Source: UBA3263 sp964508865 (GTDB lineage Bacteria; Bacteroidota; Bacteroidia; Bacteroidales; Muribaculaceae). From it: a DNA stretch of 6,098 nucleotides. The translations under genes were made by a program, and so were the position numbers. Each line of letters starts with the position of its first letter. Position 1 is the first letter of the stretch. The notes under the pieces were generated by a model that did no database searches, was not told the DNA's origin, and saw only the letters and a program-made list of their open reading frames with translations. Shown piece after piece: positions 1 through 6,098 of the stretch. Where the stretch lies: NCBI GenBank assembly GCA_964508865.1, contig CAZDVP010000109.1, positions 1-6,098 on the forward strand, written 5' to 3'.

Positions 1-383
1 ACACCGACCCGATGAAGAGCAAACAGCTTGAAAAGGGTATTCAGCAATTGATGGACGAGGGTGTGGCCCAGATGTTTACAAACCAGTTCAACGGACGCAA
101 AATTATCGGCACCGTGGGCCAGCTGCAGTTTGAGGTAATTCAATACCGCCTATTGCATGAATATGGCGCTCAATGCCGCTGGGAACCGATTTCGCTCTAC
201 AAAGCCTGCTGGATAGAGAGCGATAACCCCGAGGCTCTGGCCGCATTCAAGAAGCGCAAACACCAGTTCATGGCCACCGACCGCGAAGGGCGCGATGTTT
301 TTCTGGCCGACAGCAACTACGTTCTGACTATGGCCCGCCAGGATTTCCCTGAAATCAAGTTCCATTTCTCATCAGAATTCTAA
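1..383 (+). CDS. prfC: Peptide chain release factor 3 (RF3), C-terminal part only
   Basis: This is the 3' end of a gene that enters from the left; the reading frame is open from base 3, so the ATG at 12 is internal and not the start. The 126 visible residues match the C-terminal domain of RF3, a translational GTPase that removes RF1 and RF2 from the ribosome after peptide release. Recognisable blocks, aligned from memory to E. coli RF3, are DPMKSKQLEKGIQQLMDEG (E. coli DPLKMKQLRKGLVQLSEEG), IGTVGQLQFEVIQYRL (VGAVGVLQFDVVVARL), and the end ARQDFPEIKFHFSSEF (AQERYPDVQFHQTREH). The GTPase and domain II regions lie outside the window. E. coli RF3 has about 529 residues, so roughly three quarters is missing here. 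The TAA stop shares its last base with the ATG of the next gene (TAATG), which suggests cotranscription and perhaps reinitiation. Elongation factor G or TetM-type ribosomal protection proteins are less likely given these RF3-specific blocks. Confidence 0.95.
   Translation, partial: TDPMKSKQLEKGIQQLMDEGVAQMFTNQFNGRKIIGTVGQLQFEVIQYRLLHEYGAQCRWEPISLYKACWIESDNPEALAAFKKRKHQFMATDREGRDVFLADSNYVLTMARQDFPEIKFHFSSEF
383..383 (+). other. TAATG stop-start junction, prfC to exported protein
   Basis: The last base of the prfC TAA (381-383) is the first base of the next ATG (383-385). No Shine-Dalgarno-like sequence precedes it, so start by termination-reinitiation is plausible. This is inference from the layout. 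Confidence 0.7.
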
Positions 384-1015
384 TGAAACACATTGCCCTC
401 AGTCTATTTATGGCATGCTCGCTAAGCGTGGCGGCCGACACTTATACGTTCGACTTTAATCATCCGACTTCGCTTAACCCCTCGGTCGCAGAGCCGGCGC
501 AGAAAGGCTTCGTGTTGGTCAACGGCCGCTCATTCACTACCGGGCCGGTTGAGGTGAACTTCGTTGATGCGGAATATGGCAACACCCACGCCCGCATCTT
601 CCACTCATATGACGCCGGCATAGACCTTCGCATCTACGACGGCGACGCAATGACTGTTAAGGTGCCCGACAACATGATTTTGAAAGAGATTACCTTCACC
701 ATGTCGCTCAGCGGCAATGCCACTGGCACCAATGACATCAATTTCATACCCGACAGCGGTGACTTCATCTGGGAAGATGAAAAATGGATTCCCGATTCAG
801 AAGTAAGTTCCGTTGAGTTGGTTTCGGCAGAGCAAAGCCGCATCTACACCATGACCGTTAGTGTTGAACCATGCGCAGGAATTGCGGAGTTTGTTGTTCC
901 TCAGCCGGATGCACAATATTTTAACCTGCTGGGACGCCGCGTGTCGAAGCCGACAGTTGCCGGCATCTATTTTGAAGTCCGCAACGGAGTGACCCGCAAA
1001 ATCAGGGTTAGATGA
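383..1015 (+). CDS. Exported protein of unknown function with C-terminal sorting-like tail
   Basis: The function is not recognised. Residues 1-18 form a signal peptide: K2, a hydrophobic run to V16, and a plausible cleavage after A17-A18 ahead of DTYTF. The middle (about 50-163) is rich in beta-type alternation. It contains SFTTGPVEVNF, ARIFHSYDAGIDLRIYDGD and TVKVPDNMILKEITF. From memory this resembles an uncharacterised repeat-like beta domain common in exported Bacteroidales proteins (fTsG-vtv, R-w---gLqlRvY, t-tv-ap-g--I--I-f), but I cannot name a family. The last ~34 residues (YFNLLGRRVSKPTVAGIYF, then an NG turn and a basic KIRVR end) have the layout of type IX secretion or degenerate Por-secretion C-terminal tails: Y-N-L-GrrV, P--GIY, NG, basic end. 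The protein is therefore probably periplasmic, surface-bound or secreted. Its ATG overlaps the prfC stop by 1 nt, and its TGA overlaps the next gene's ATG by 4 nt. No Shine-Dalgarno is visible. A lipobox reading of FMAC (C12) is poor. Confidence 0.85.
   Translation: MKHIALSLFMACSLSVAADTYTFDFNHPTSLNPSVAEPAQKGFVLVNGRSFTTGPVEVNFVDAEYGNTHARIFHSYDAGIDLRIYDGDAMTVKVPDNMILKEITFTMSLSGNATGTNDINFIPDSGDFIWEDEKWIPDSEVSSVELVSAEQSRIYTMTVSVEPCAGIAEFVVPQPDAQYFNLLGRRVSKPTVAGIYFEVRNGVTRKIRVR
1012..1015 (+). other. ATGA overlap, exported protein to lipoprotein
   Basis: The ATG of the lipoprotein gene (1012-1014) and the TGA of the upstream gene (1013-1015) overlap as ATGA, a common translational-coupling arrangement. 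AGGG at 1004-1007 may help initiation. Confidence 0.75.
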
Positions 1016-1449
1016 AAAAGGGTCTGATATGCCTGTGCGTGCTTCTTGCCGGTTGCAATCCGGATGAACCCGAAGCCGGTAAGCGCGCCGACATTACCGA
1101 ACCTGACACCGGAACTGAAGAACCGGGCAATATTCCCGATGACCCCGAAAAGCCGCAGAAAGTCACGCCCATAGTCGACGGTTTTGATTGGGTTGACTAT
1201 GGAACTGACTCCGTTAAAATTCAGTTCAAAATACATAATGCCGTGGAATGTGAAATGCAGAGTGCATCCATTATCCACGGCACTGACATTGAGCATTTAA
1301 AAACGGCAGCGACGAGCGTTTATCCAAACGGTATAATAGTCGCTACGGTTTCAAAGCCCGAAGCAGAGATTAAACGTGAGATTGTTGCTTGCGAAGTCAT
1401 TACGCCGGTTATGACCTACCGCACTGAATTCTACAGCCTCACGTTCTGA
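1012..1449 (+). CDS. Small lipoprotein of unknown function
   Basis: The function is not recognised. The N-terminus MKKGLICLCVLLAGC is a textbook lipoprotein signal with lipobox LAGC, so C15 is the predicted lipidated residue. Residues 16-50 form an acidic, proline-rich, low-complexity linker (NPDEPEAGKRADITEPDTGT, then EEPGNIPDDPEKPQK). Acidic residues just after the anchor cysteine (D18, E19, E21) are reminiscent of the surface-export signal of Bacteroidota lipoproteins, though not an exact match to a known consensus. Residues 51-145 make one compact domain with alternating beta pattern and two cysteines (C80, C127) that could pair; an immunoglobulin- or fibronectin-like fold is possible but unproven. 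The ATG lies inside the upstream gene's end (ATGA), with AGGG at 1004-1007, 4 nt upstream, as a weak ribosome binding site. Translation is probably coupled. The TGA stop lies 4 nt from the stop of the opposing gene. Confidence 0.85.
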   Translation: MKKGLICLCVLLAGCNPDEPEAGKRADITEPDTGTEEPGNIPDDPEKPQKVTPIVDGFDWVDYGTDSVKIQFKIHNAVECEMQSASIIHGTDIEHLKTAATSVYPNGIIVATVSKPEAEIKREIVACEVITPVMTYRTEFYSLTF

Positions 1450-1453
1450 GTTT
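1450..1453. other. 4-nt convergent gap between lipoprotein and GH97 stops
   Basis: The plus-strand TGA ends at 1449 and the minus-strand TGA (TCA on the plus strand) begins at 1454. Only GTTT separates them. No hairpin followed by a T-run is seen on either strand within about 70 nt, so each transcript probably ends inside the opposing gene. Confidence 0.85.
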
Positions 1454-3439
1454 TCATAGCGTGCGGATTGCAAAGCCTCCGCCCGGAGCCATGTGGACGT
1501 TAAGCTTGCCTGAGGCAGGGATGCCGGCCTTTGAAATTTTGAAGTCTCGGGCATTGCGGTGAGCATTAACGCCGTCGGCTATCAATTCAATCTCGGTTCC
1601 TACGGGGAGGAACGACAAATCGACTTCAACATCGCGAGGAGTCCAACTCGTCATGCCGCCAATGTACCAGTCATTGCCCTTGCGGCGCGCGGTTATTATA
1701 TATTCGCCCAACTTGCCATCGAGAATTCGGGTTTCGTCCCAAACGGTAGGAATTGCAGCTATGTAGTCGCGGCATTCGGGATTGAGGTCATAGTTCATAG
1801 GCGAATCGCAGAGCATGGTCAGCGGCGAATCGAAAACAACATACATAGCCAGCTGGTGGCAACGGGTTCCCTGACTCATCGGATCGTCGTTTACGGGGCG
1901 ATAGTCGCGGCGCGTTGAGTTTCGCATGGCACCTTGCGTATAGTCCATCGGGCCGGCAGCCTGACGGATAAACGGAATCATAACATCGTAGGTTACCTGA
2001 TCGACCGATGGTGCCGACCATTTCATCTGCTCCATGCCGTGCACACCCTCGAAATTGATAACGTTGGGCCAGGTGCGATGCAAACCGGCCGGCTTGCTCG
2101 TGCCGTGAAGGTCAAGAAGCAGACCGTGGCGTGCTGCCGTTTCGGCCGCTTTGAAATTGAAGTCAGTCATCAGCTGGTCATCATGATCCATAAAATCAAC
2201 CTTAAAGCCCTTGATGCCCATTTTGGCATAATGCTCGCAAACTGCTTCCATGTCGCGCTCAAAGGCAAGGTGTCCGGCCCAAAGAATCAGACCGACTCCC
2301 AGCGAATCGGCATAGCCGACCAGCTCCGGCAAGTTGATTTCAGGAACAACCTGCATGAGATCGGCCTTGAGGTTAACGGCCCAGCCTTCGTCGAGAATCA
2401 CGTATTCAATGCCATTGCGGGCCGCAAAATCGATGTAGGCCTTATAGGTGTCGTTATTGACTCCGCTAACGAAGTCAACGCCATAGAGATTCCAGTTATG
2501 CCACCAGTCCCAGGCAACCTTTCCGGGTTTTACCCACGAATAATCAGTGAGTTTCGACGGTTCGGCAAGCAGATAGCTTAAATTATTGGCGGCGAGGTCG
2601 GCATCTGTCGGCGCAACGGCAACGATGCGCCAGGGCAGGTTCCGCGGGCCGTTAAGAGCGGCGATATAATCTTCGCGCTCATCAACTATACGCTGCAACT
2701 GATTGTGCCCGCCCTGATGCCAAGTTTTCGGAACAGTTGACCACACACCCTGAAGCTCACCCGGCGCACATACATTGACGTACATGCCCGGATAATTATT
2801 CAAATCGGTTTCGGTTATCAGCAGCTTTGGGCCGGATGTTTTGGGCTCGACAACGAGTGGCATAAATATCAATCGGTTGGAATCCATTCCCGAAAAATTG
2901 CCCACAGTGTAGGTGTTCTCGAAACTGTTCTGGAACTGGCTGACGAAGTTCGACTGCTTATCCTTTGCAACGTTTACGTAAGGCACCCATGCCATAGGGT
3001 CCTGCTCGAAACGGATATGAGCAATCTCATTCTTGATGTTGAGCGGCTTCTTTGAATTATTGACGAATCGGTAAGCAACGCCATCGTTATAGGCTCTGAA
3101 CTCAACTTTCCAGTTATCAGGAAGAGCTAAAATGAGTTCATTATAATTATCAGCAATCGAATCCGCGCGATAAAAGGGTGATGCAATCTTGCGGTTAACA
3201 CTGTTCTTTTTCAGTTGGCGCGCTTTGCCCGGGCCAACGGTTTTGCCATTATCGAGGGTAAGGCCGATTGTTGAAGGCAACATCAGCTGCTCGCCGTTAT
3301 AAACTGTTGAATAAGTCAGCGAGTCGCCGGATTCAATCATAAGGCCAAGTTTGCCGTCGGGTGAGTTCACGGTCCAGCTGCGAGCGGCGGCAGTCAGACA
3401 CATCGCTCCGGCAAAAAATAAGGTCGCAAAGCGTTTCAT
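1454..3439 (-). CDS. Glycoside hydrolase family 97, retaining alpha-galactosidase type
   Basis: This is an exported GH97 enzyme of 661 residues, close to the usual family length. The order is a signal peptide (MKRFATLFFAGAMCLTAAA), an N-terminal beta-sandwich (about 20-290), a (beta/alpha)8 barrel (about 300-570; hallmarks WDWWHNWN and YVILDEGW), and a short C-terminal beta-sandwich. Numbered from this ATG, the barrel carries D415 in KVDFMDHDDQ and E470 in EGVHGMEQ. From memory these match in number and in 55-residue spacing the nucleophile and acid/base of the Bacteroides thetaiotaomicron retaining alpha-galactosidase. The SusB-type inverting base motif HEA is replaced by HGT (LDLHGTSKPAG), and SusB has KTGY where this has KVDF. 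The likely substrates are terminal alpha-galactosides; some retaining GH97 enzymes also act on beta-L-arabinopyranosides. The location is probably periplasmic. A TTG at 3472 would extend the frame by 11 residues into nrdG; I prefer the ATG because it begins the signal peptide. No SusC/SusD genes are visible. Confidence 0.93.
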   Translation of the reverse strand: MKRFATLFFAGAMCLTAAARSWTVNSPDGKLGLMIESGDSLTYSTVYNGEQLMLPSTIGLTLDNGKTVGPGKARQLKKNSVNRKIASPFYRADSIADNYNELILALPDNWKVEFRAYNDGVAYRFVNNSKKPLNIKNEIAHIRFEQDPMAWVPYVNVAKDKQSNFVSQFQNSFENTYTVGNFSGMDSNRLIFMPLVVEPKTSGPKLLITETDLNNYPGMYVNVCAPGELQGVWSTVPKTWHQGGHNQLQRIVDEREDYIAALNGPRNLPWRIVAVAPTDADLAANNLSYLLAEPSKLTDYSWVKPGKVAWDWWHNWNLYGVDFVSGVNNDTYKAYIDFAARNGIEYVILDEGWAVNLKADLMQVVPEINLPELVGYADSLGVGLILWAGHLAFERDMEAVCEHYAKMGIKGFKVDFMDHDDQLMTDFNFKAAETAARHGLLLDLHGTSKPAGLHRTWPNVINFEGVHGMEQMKWSAPSVDQVTYDVMIPFIRQAAGPMDYTQGAMRNSTRRDYRPVNDDPMSQGTRCHQLAMYVVFDSPLTMLCDSPMNYDLNPECRDYIAAIPTVWDETRILDGKLGEYIITARRKGNDWYIGGMTSWTPRDVEVDLSFLPVGTEIELIADGVNAHRNARDFKISKAGIPASGKLNVHMAPGGGFAIRTL

Positions 3440-3455
3440 TGTGTTCTTTTGGTTA
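3440..3455 (-). promoter_or_regulatory. A-rich leader of the GH97 gene; start-deciding region
   Basis: The 16 nt between the nrdG stop and the GH97 ATG read, on the minus strand, as an A-rich leader ending AAAAGAACACA. There is no AGGAG-like site, which is normal for Bacteroidota, where A-rich leaders often replace the Shine-Dalgarno. I found no TAnnTTTG (Bacteroidota -7 box) in about 100 nt upstream, so transcription probably comes from the nrdDG promoter outside this window. Confidence 0.4.
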
Positions 3456-3911
3456 TTATTTATGTAGGTCAATTATTCGTTGATTTGATGAACCTCGAAA
3501 ATGAAGGTCAGTGTCGCGCAATTCGTTGATAAACGGTCCGTCGACCAGAGTGTCAATTAACTCCAGCAATGGCCGGACGCGCGGAATTTCAAGCGCCTCT
3601 TCGAGAGTATATCCGGTGTAGGCCCATATGTTCAACCCGGCGGCTTTCAGGCGACGCAACAAATGAGCCAAAGCATCAACATCGGGAGTTTGAAGTGGGT
3701 CCCCGCCGGTAATCGTTACGTTGAAATCGTGGGCTATGATAATCTCAGCCAGCTCGTCGACGTCATATACCGTTCCGCCGTTGAAATCCCACGAAGCGGG
3801 ATTATGGCAGCCGGGGCAATGATGAGAACAGCCGGCCAGATAAACCGAGGTTCTAAGTCCAGGGCCGTCGACCGACGTGCCCGGGACTATTTGAAGAACA
3901 TTCAGTTTCAT
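3456..3911 (-). CDS. nrdG: Anaerobic ribonucleotide reductase activating protein (radical SAM)
   Basis: This 151-residue radical-SAM enzyme is close in length to E. coli NrdG (about 154). It uses a [4Fe-4S] cluster to cleave S-adenosylmethionine and abstract a hydrogen from the C-terminal glycine of NrdD. The cluster motif is C28-x3-C32-x2-C35 in AGCSHHCPGCHNP. It is preceded by the substrate-loop motif DGPGLRTSVYLAGC and followed by the SAM-binding GGD at 69-71 (TITGGDPLQ). The region around 97-101 (WAYTGYTLEE) and the C-terminal block LVDGPFINEL...RGSSNQRIIDL correspond to E. coli LVDGKFVQDL...RGSSNQVVHHL. The ATG overlaps the nrdD TGA by 4 nt (ATGA on the minus strand), so production of the two proteins is probably coupled. 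The short length and adjacency to nrdD argue against pyruvate formate-lyase activase, which is longer. The 3' end is followed after 16 nt by the GH97 gene. Confidence 0.97.
   Translation of the reverse strand: MKLNVLQIVPGTSVDGPGLRTSVYLAGCSHHCPGCHNPASWDFNGGTVYDVDELAEIIIAHDFNVTITGGDPLQTPDVDALAHLLRRLKAAGLNIWAYTGYTLEEALEIPRVRPLLELIDTLVDGPFINELRDTDLHFRGSSNQRIIDLHK
3908..3911 (-). other. ATGA overlap, nrdD to nrdG
   Basis: On the minus strand the nrdG ATG (3911-3909) and the nrdD TGA (3910-3908) overlap as ATGA, so the reductase and its activase are probably translated in a coupled way. Confidence 0.8.
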
Positions 3912-6098
3912 TTGTGAACTACGCGGTCGCGCAACTCGGCGAGCTTTGCCGAGTTCCAGCGGTCGGTGGTGCCGACAAGATAGCCGGTTATACGCTGCAG
4001 ACGGTCAATGTTCGTTCCGCCGCATTTGGGGCAGGTCTGCAGGTCGCTGGAAGCATCCTCATAGCCGCACTCCATACAGCGGTTGCGGTTGTGGTTAACC
4101 GAGCCGTAGCCGATATTATACTTGTCGATAAGGTCAACGATATCACTTATCGCCTGCGGATTATGGGTAGCGTCGCCATCGATTTCCACATAGAAGATGT
4201 GGCCGCCGCGGGTCAGTTCATGGTAGGGGGCTTCAATCTGCGCTTTATGACGCGGCGAGCAGTGGTAGTAGACCGGAACGTGGTTCGAGTTGGTGTAATA
4301 ATCACGATCAGTCACACCGGGAATAACACCGAACGACTTGCGGTCGGCGCGAGTAAAGCGGCCGCTCAATCCCTCGGCCGGGGTGGCCAGTACTGAATAG
4401 TTATGACCAAACTTTTCAGAATATTCGTTCGCACGCGAACGCATGTGGCTTATAATCTTCAGACCGAGAGCCTGGCTGTCGGCATCTTCGCCGTGGTGTT
4501 TGCCGGTTAGCGCAACCAAACATTCGGCCAATCCGATGAAACCTATACCGAGGGTGCCCTGATTGATAACCGGTTCAATCGTGTCGTTCGGGCCGAGCTG
4601 TTCCGAGCCATTCCAAAGGCGCGACATCAGCAGAGGGAACTGCTTGGCGAGCGCAGTTTTCTGGAATTCGAAGCGATCATTGAGCTGGCGTGCGGTAATA
4701 TCAAGGACTTCGTCGAGTCGGTTAAAGAAGCGCTCAATGCGTTCCTCTTTGTCCTGAATCGACATCAGTTCGATTGCTATGCGAACAATATTGATGGTCG
4801 AGAACGAGAGATTGCCGCGGCCAACGGATGTTTTTTCACCATAGCGGTTTTCAAACACTCGGGTTCGGCAGCCCATGGTCGCCACTTCATAGAGGTAGCG
4901 CTTGGGGTCGTTGGCGTCCCATTTTTCGTGTTGGTTGAATGTCGCGTCGAGGTTGACGAAGTTGGGGAAGAAGCGACGGGCAGTTACTTTGCAGGCCAGC
5001 TGGTAGAGATCATAGTTCTTGTCGTCGGGCAGATAGTTGACACCGCGTTTCTTTTTCCAGATCTGAATGGGGAAGATAGCGGTTGCGCCGTTGCCAACGC
5101 CTTCATAAGTTGAATGAAGCAGTTCGCGAATAATGCAACGCCCTTCGGCCGAGGTGTCGGTGCCGTAGTTTATGGAGCTGAAAACCACCTGATTGCCACC
5201 ACGGGAGTGAATGGTGTTCATGTTGTGGATAAACGCCTCCATTGCCTGATGAACGCGAGCTGTGGTGCGGTTTATGGCGTGCTGCAGCAAACGCTGCTCG
5301 CCCTCGAGGCCGTCGAGCGACTTCTTTACGTAGTCGTCGATCTCAACATTATAGAGATGCGACAGGTCAGAACCGGTTACTTGCTCGAGATTTTTCAATT
5401 CTTCAATAAAAGAACTGCGCACAAAGGGCGCCAGATAAAAATCGAACGCCGGAATAGCCTGGCCACCGTGCATTTCATTTTGCGCCGTTTCGAGCGAGAT
5501 GCAGCCTATAATCGAAGCGGTTTCAATGCGCTTTGCAGGGCGCGATTCGCCATGGCCGGCAATGAAGCCATATTCCAGAATGCGGTCGAGCGGGTGCTGA
5601 ACGCAGGTCAGCGACTTGGTGGGGTAGTAGTCCTTATCGTGAATGTGGAGATAGTTATGGCGAACGGCGTCGCGGGCCTCGTCGGAGAGCAGATAGTCGT
5701 CGACAAAAGGTTTGGTAGTTTCGGAAGCGAACTTCATCATCATGCCGGCCGGCGAGTCGGTGTTCATGTTGGCATTTTCGCGAGTAACGTCATTATTTTT
5801 CGCGGCAATGATTTCCATGAACAGGTCGCGGGTTTTGGCGCGGCGTGCAATAGAACGCTGGTTGCGGTAGGCAATATATTTGCGGGCCACTTCCTTGCGC
5901 GGCGATTTCATCAGTTCGAGTTCAACGGCATCCTGAATCTGCTCAACGGTCATGCGCTCTTTGCCGGTCATGCCGATGCGGTCGACTATGCGTTGAATCA
6001 GGGCCTCGTCTTCGCCGAGGTCGGTGGTGAGCATGGCCTTGCGTATGGCTGCCTTGATTTTCTCTTCGTTATAGCCAACGACGCGGCCATCGCGTTTA
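3908..6098 (-). CDS. nrdD: Anaerobic ribonucleoside-triphosphate reductase, N-terminus cut by window edge
   Basis: This is the class III ribonucleotide reductase, a glycyl-radical enzyme that reduces ribonucleotides to deoxyribonucleotides without oxygen. The frame stays open to the right edge: upstream of the first in-window ATG (6034) it reads KRDGRVVGYNEEKIKAAIRK, the start of an ATP-cone allosteric domain, so the true start lies beyond 6098. Numbered from the 6034 ATG for convenience, the visible parts are the ATP cone (to about 60), C144 in SLTCVQHPLD, the probable thiyl-radical C389 in MGCRTR, followed by GRGNLSFSTINI, a zinc site C653-x2-C656 and C668-x2-C671, and the glycyl-radical motif RITGYLVG with G684 (codon 3983-3985). 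The protein, with at least 729 visible residues, is similar in size to E. coli NrdD (about 712). Both radical and zinc sites are intact, so it should be active. It overlaps nrdG by 4 nt. Its promoter, and any NrdR box, would lie outside the window. Confidence 0.97.
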   Translation of the reverse strand, partial: KRDGRVVGYNEEKIKAAIRKAMLTTDLGEDEALIQRIVDRIGMTGKERMTVEQIQDAVELELMKSPRKEVARKYIAYRNQRSIARRAKTRDLFMEIIAAKNNDVTRENANMNTDSPAGMMMKFASETTKPFVDDYLLSDEARDAVRHNYLHIHDKDYYPTKSLTCVQHPLDRILEYGFIAGHGESRPAKRIETASIIGCISLETAQNEMHGGQAIPAFDFYLAPFVRSSFIEELKNLEQVTGSDLSHLYNVEIDDYVKKSLDGLEGEQRLLQHAINRTTARVHQAMEAFIHNMNTIHSRGGNQVVFSSINYGTDTSAEGRCIIRELLHSTYEGVGNGATAIFPIQIWKKKRGVNYLPDDKNYDLYQLACKVTARRFFPNFVNLDATFNQHEKWDANDPKRYLYEVATMGCRTRVFENRYGEKTSVGRGNLSFSTINIVRIAIELMSIQDKEERIERFFNRLDEVLDITARQLNDRFEFQKTALAKQFPLLMSRLWNGSEQLGPNDTIEPVINQGTLGIGFIGLAECLVALTGKHHGEDADSQALGLKIISHMRSRANEYSEKFGHNYSVLATPAEGLSGRFTRADRKSFGVIPGVTDRDYYTNSNHVPVYYHCSPRHKAQIEAPYHELTRGGHIFYVEIDGDATHNPQAISDIVDLIDKYNIGYGSVNHNRNRCMECGYEDASSDLQTCPKCGGTNIDRLQRITGYLVGTTDRWNSAKLAELRDRVVHK

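Noticed and set aside
398..421. Lipobox reading of the 210-residue exported protein (FMAC, C12)
   Set aside because: Phenylalanine at -3, methionine at -2 and a short hydrophobic run fit poorly; a cleavage after A18 fits better.
967..1296. Minus-strand open frame of 109 codons across the two exported genes
   Set aside because: It spans the junction of two genes with signal sequences on the plus strand and shows no motif of its own.
1477..1488. Inverted repeat CTCC-GCCC-GGAG near the convergent junction as a terminator
   Set aside because: The stem is only 4-5 bp, there is no T-run after it on either strand, and it is explained by the coding of the GH97 C-terminus (APGGG).
1507..1517. Small hairpin TGCC-TGA-GGCA
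   Set aside because: Four-base stem inside the GH97 coding region without a T-run; expected by chance.
1934..2581. Plus-strand open frame of 215 codons antisense to the GH97 gene
   Set aside because: It lies opposite a well-supported glycosidase, has no recognisable protein features, and long antisense frames are expected at this base composition.
3473..3540. Possible promoter for the GH97 gene inside the nrdG 3' end
   Set aside because: The region is AT-rich but no TAnnTTTG or TTTG pair at Bacteroidota spacing was found.
3914..4396. Plus-strand open frame of 160 codons antisense to nrdD
   Set aside because: Its alanine/valine-rich translation mirrors nrdD codon use; nrdD is certain from its zinc and glycyl-radical motifs on the other strand.

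Overview
The window looks like a chromosomal segment from an anaerobic Bacteroidota bacterium, most likely of the order Bacteroidales. Four things point there: a GH97 glycosidase, a degenerate type IX-like C-terminal tail on an exported protein, a lipoprotein with an acidic stretch after its lipid-anchor cysteine, and A-rich leaders without a clear Shine-Dalgarno at most starts. By eye, base composition is near 50% G+C, which would suit a gut Muribaculaceae-type genome, but the family is a guess. No mobile element, tRNA, rRNA, CRISPR array or prophage was seen.

Layout: two convergent gene blocks fill the window almost completely. The plus block (1-1449) holds the 3' end of prfC (peptide chain release factor 3), then a 210-residue exported protein with a C-terminal sorting-like tail, then a 145-residue lipoprotein. 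Their junctions overlap by 1 nt (TAATG) and 4 nt (ATGA). The minus block, read from right to left, holds nrdD (anaerobic ribonucleotide reductase, 5' end beyond the window), nrdG (its radical-SAM activase; 4-nt ATGA overlap) and a GH97 retaining alpha-galactosidase-type enzyme starting 16 nt after nrdG. The two blocks meet tail to tail with only 4 nt between stop codons. No untranslated stretch exceeds 20 nt.

How the genes work together: NrdG uses a [4Fe-4S] cluster and S-adenosylmethionine to place a glycyl radical on NrdD, which then makes deoxynucleotides without oxygen. This fits a strict or facultative anaerobe. The GH97 enzyme is an exported, presumably periplasmic, glycan-degrading enzyme with no obvious functional link to NrdDG; its position suggests read-through transcription rather than shared function. 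RF3 recycles RF1/RF2 after translation termination. The two exported proteins behind it are unrecognised in function. Because they are tightly coupled to each other, they are the best candidate here for an undescribed unit, possibly a small cell-surface pair. Nothing in the window amounts to a clear new defence, mobile or metabolic system.
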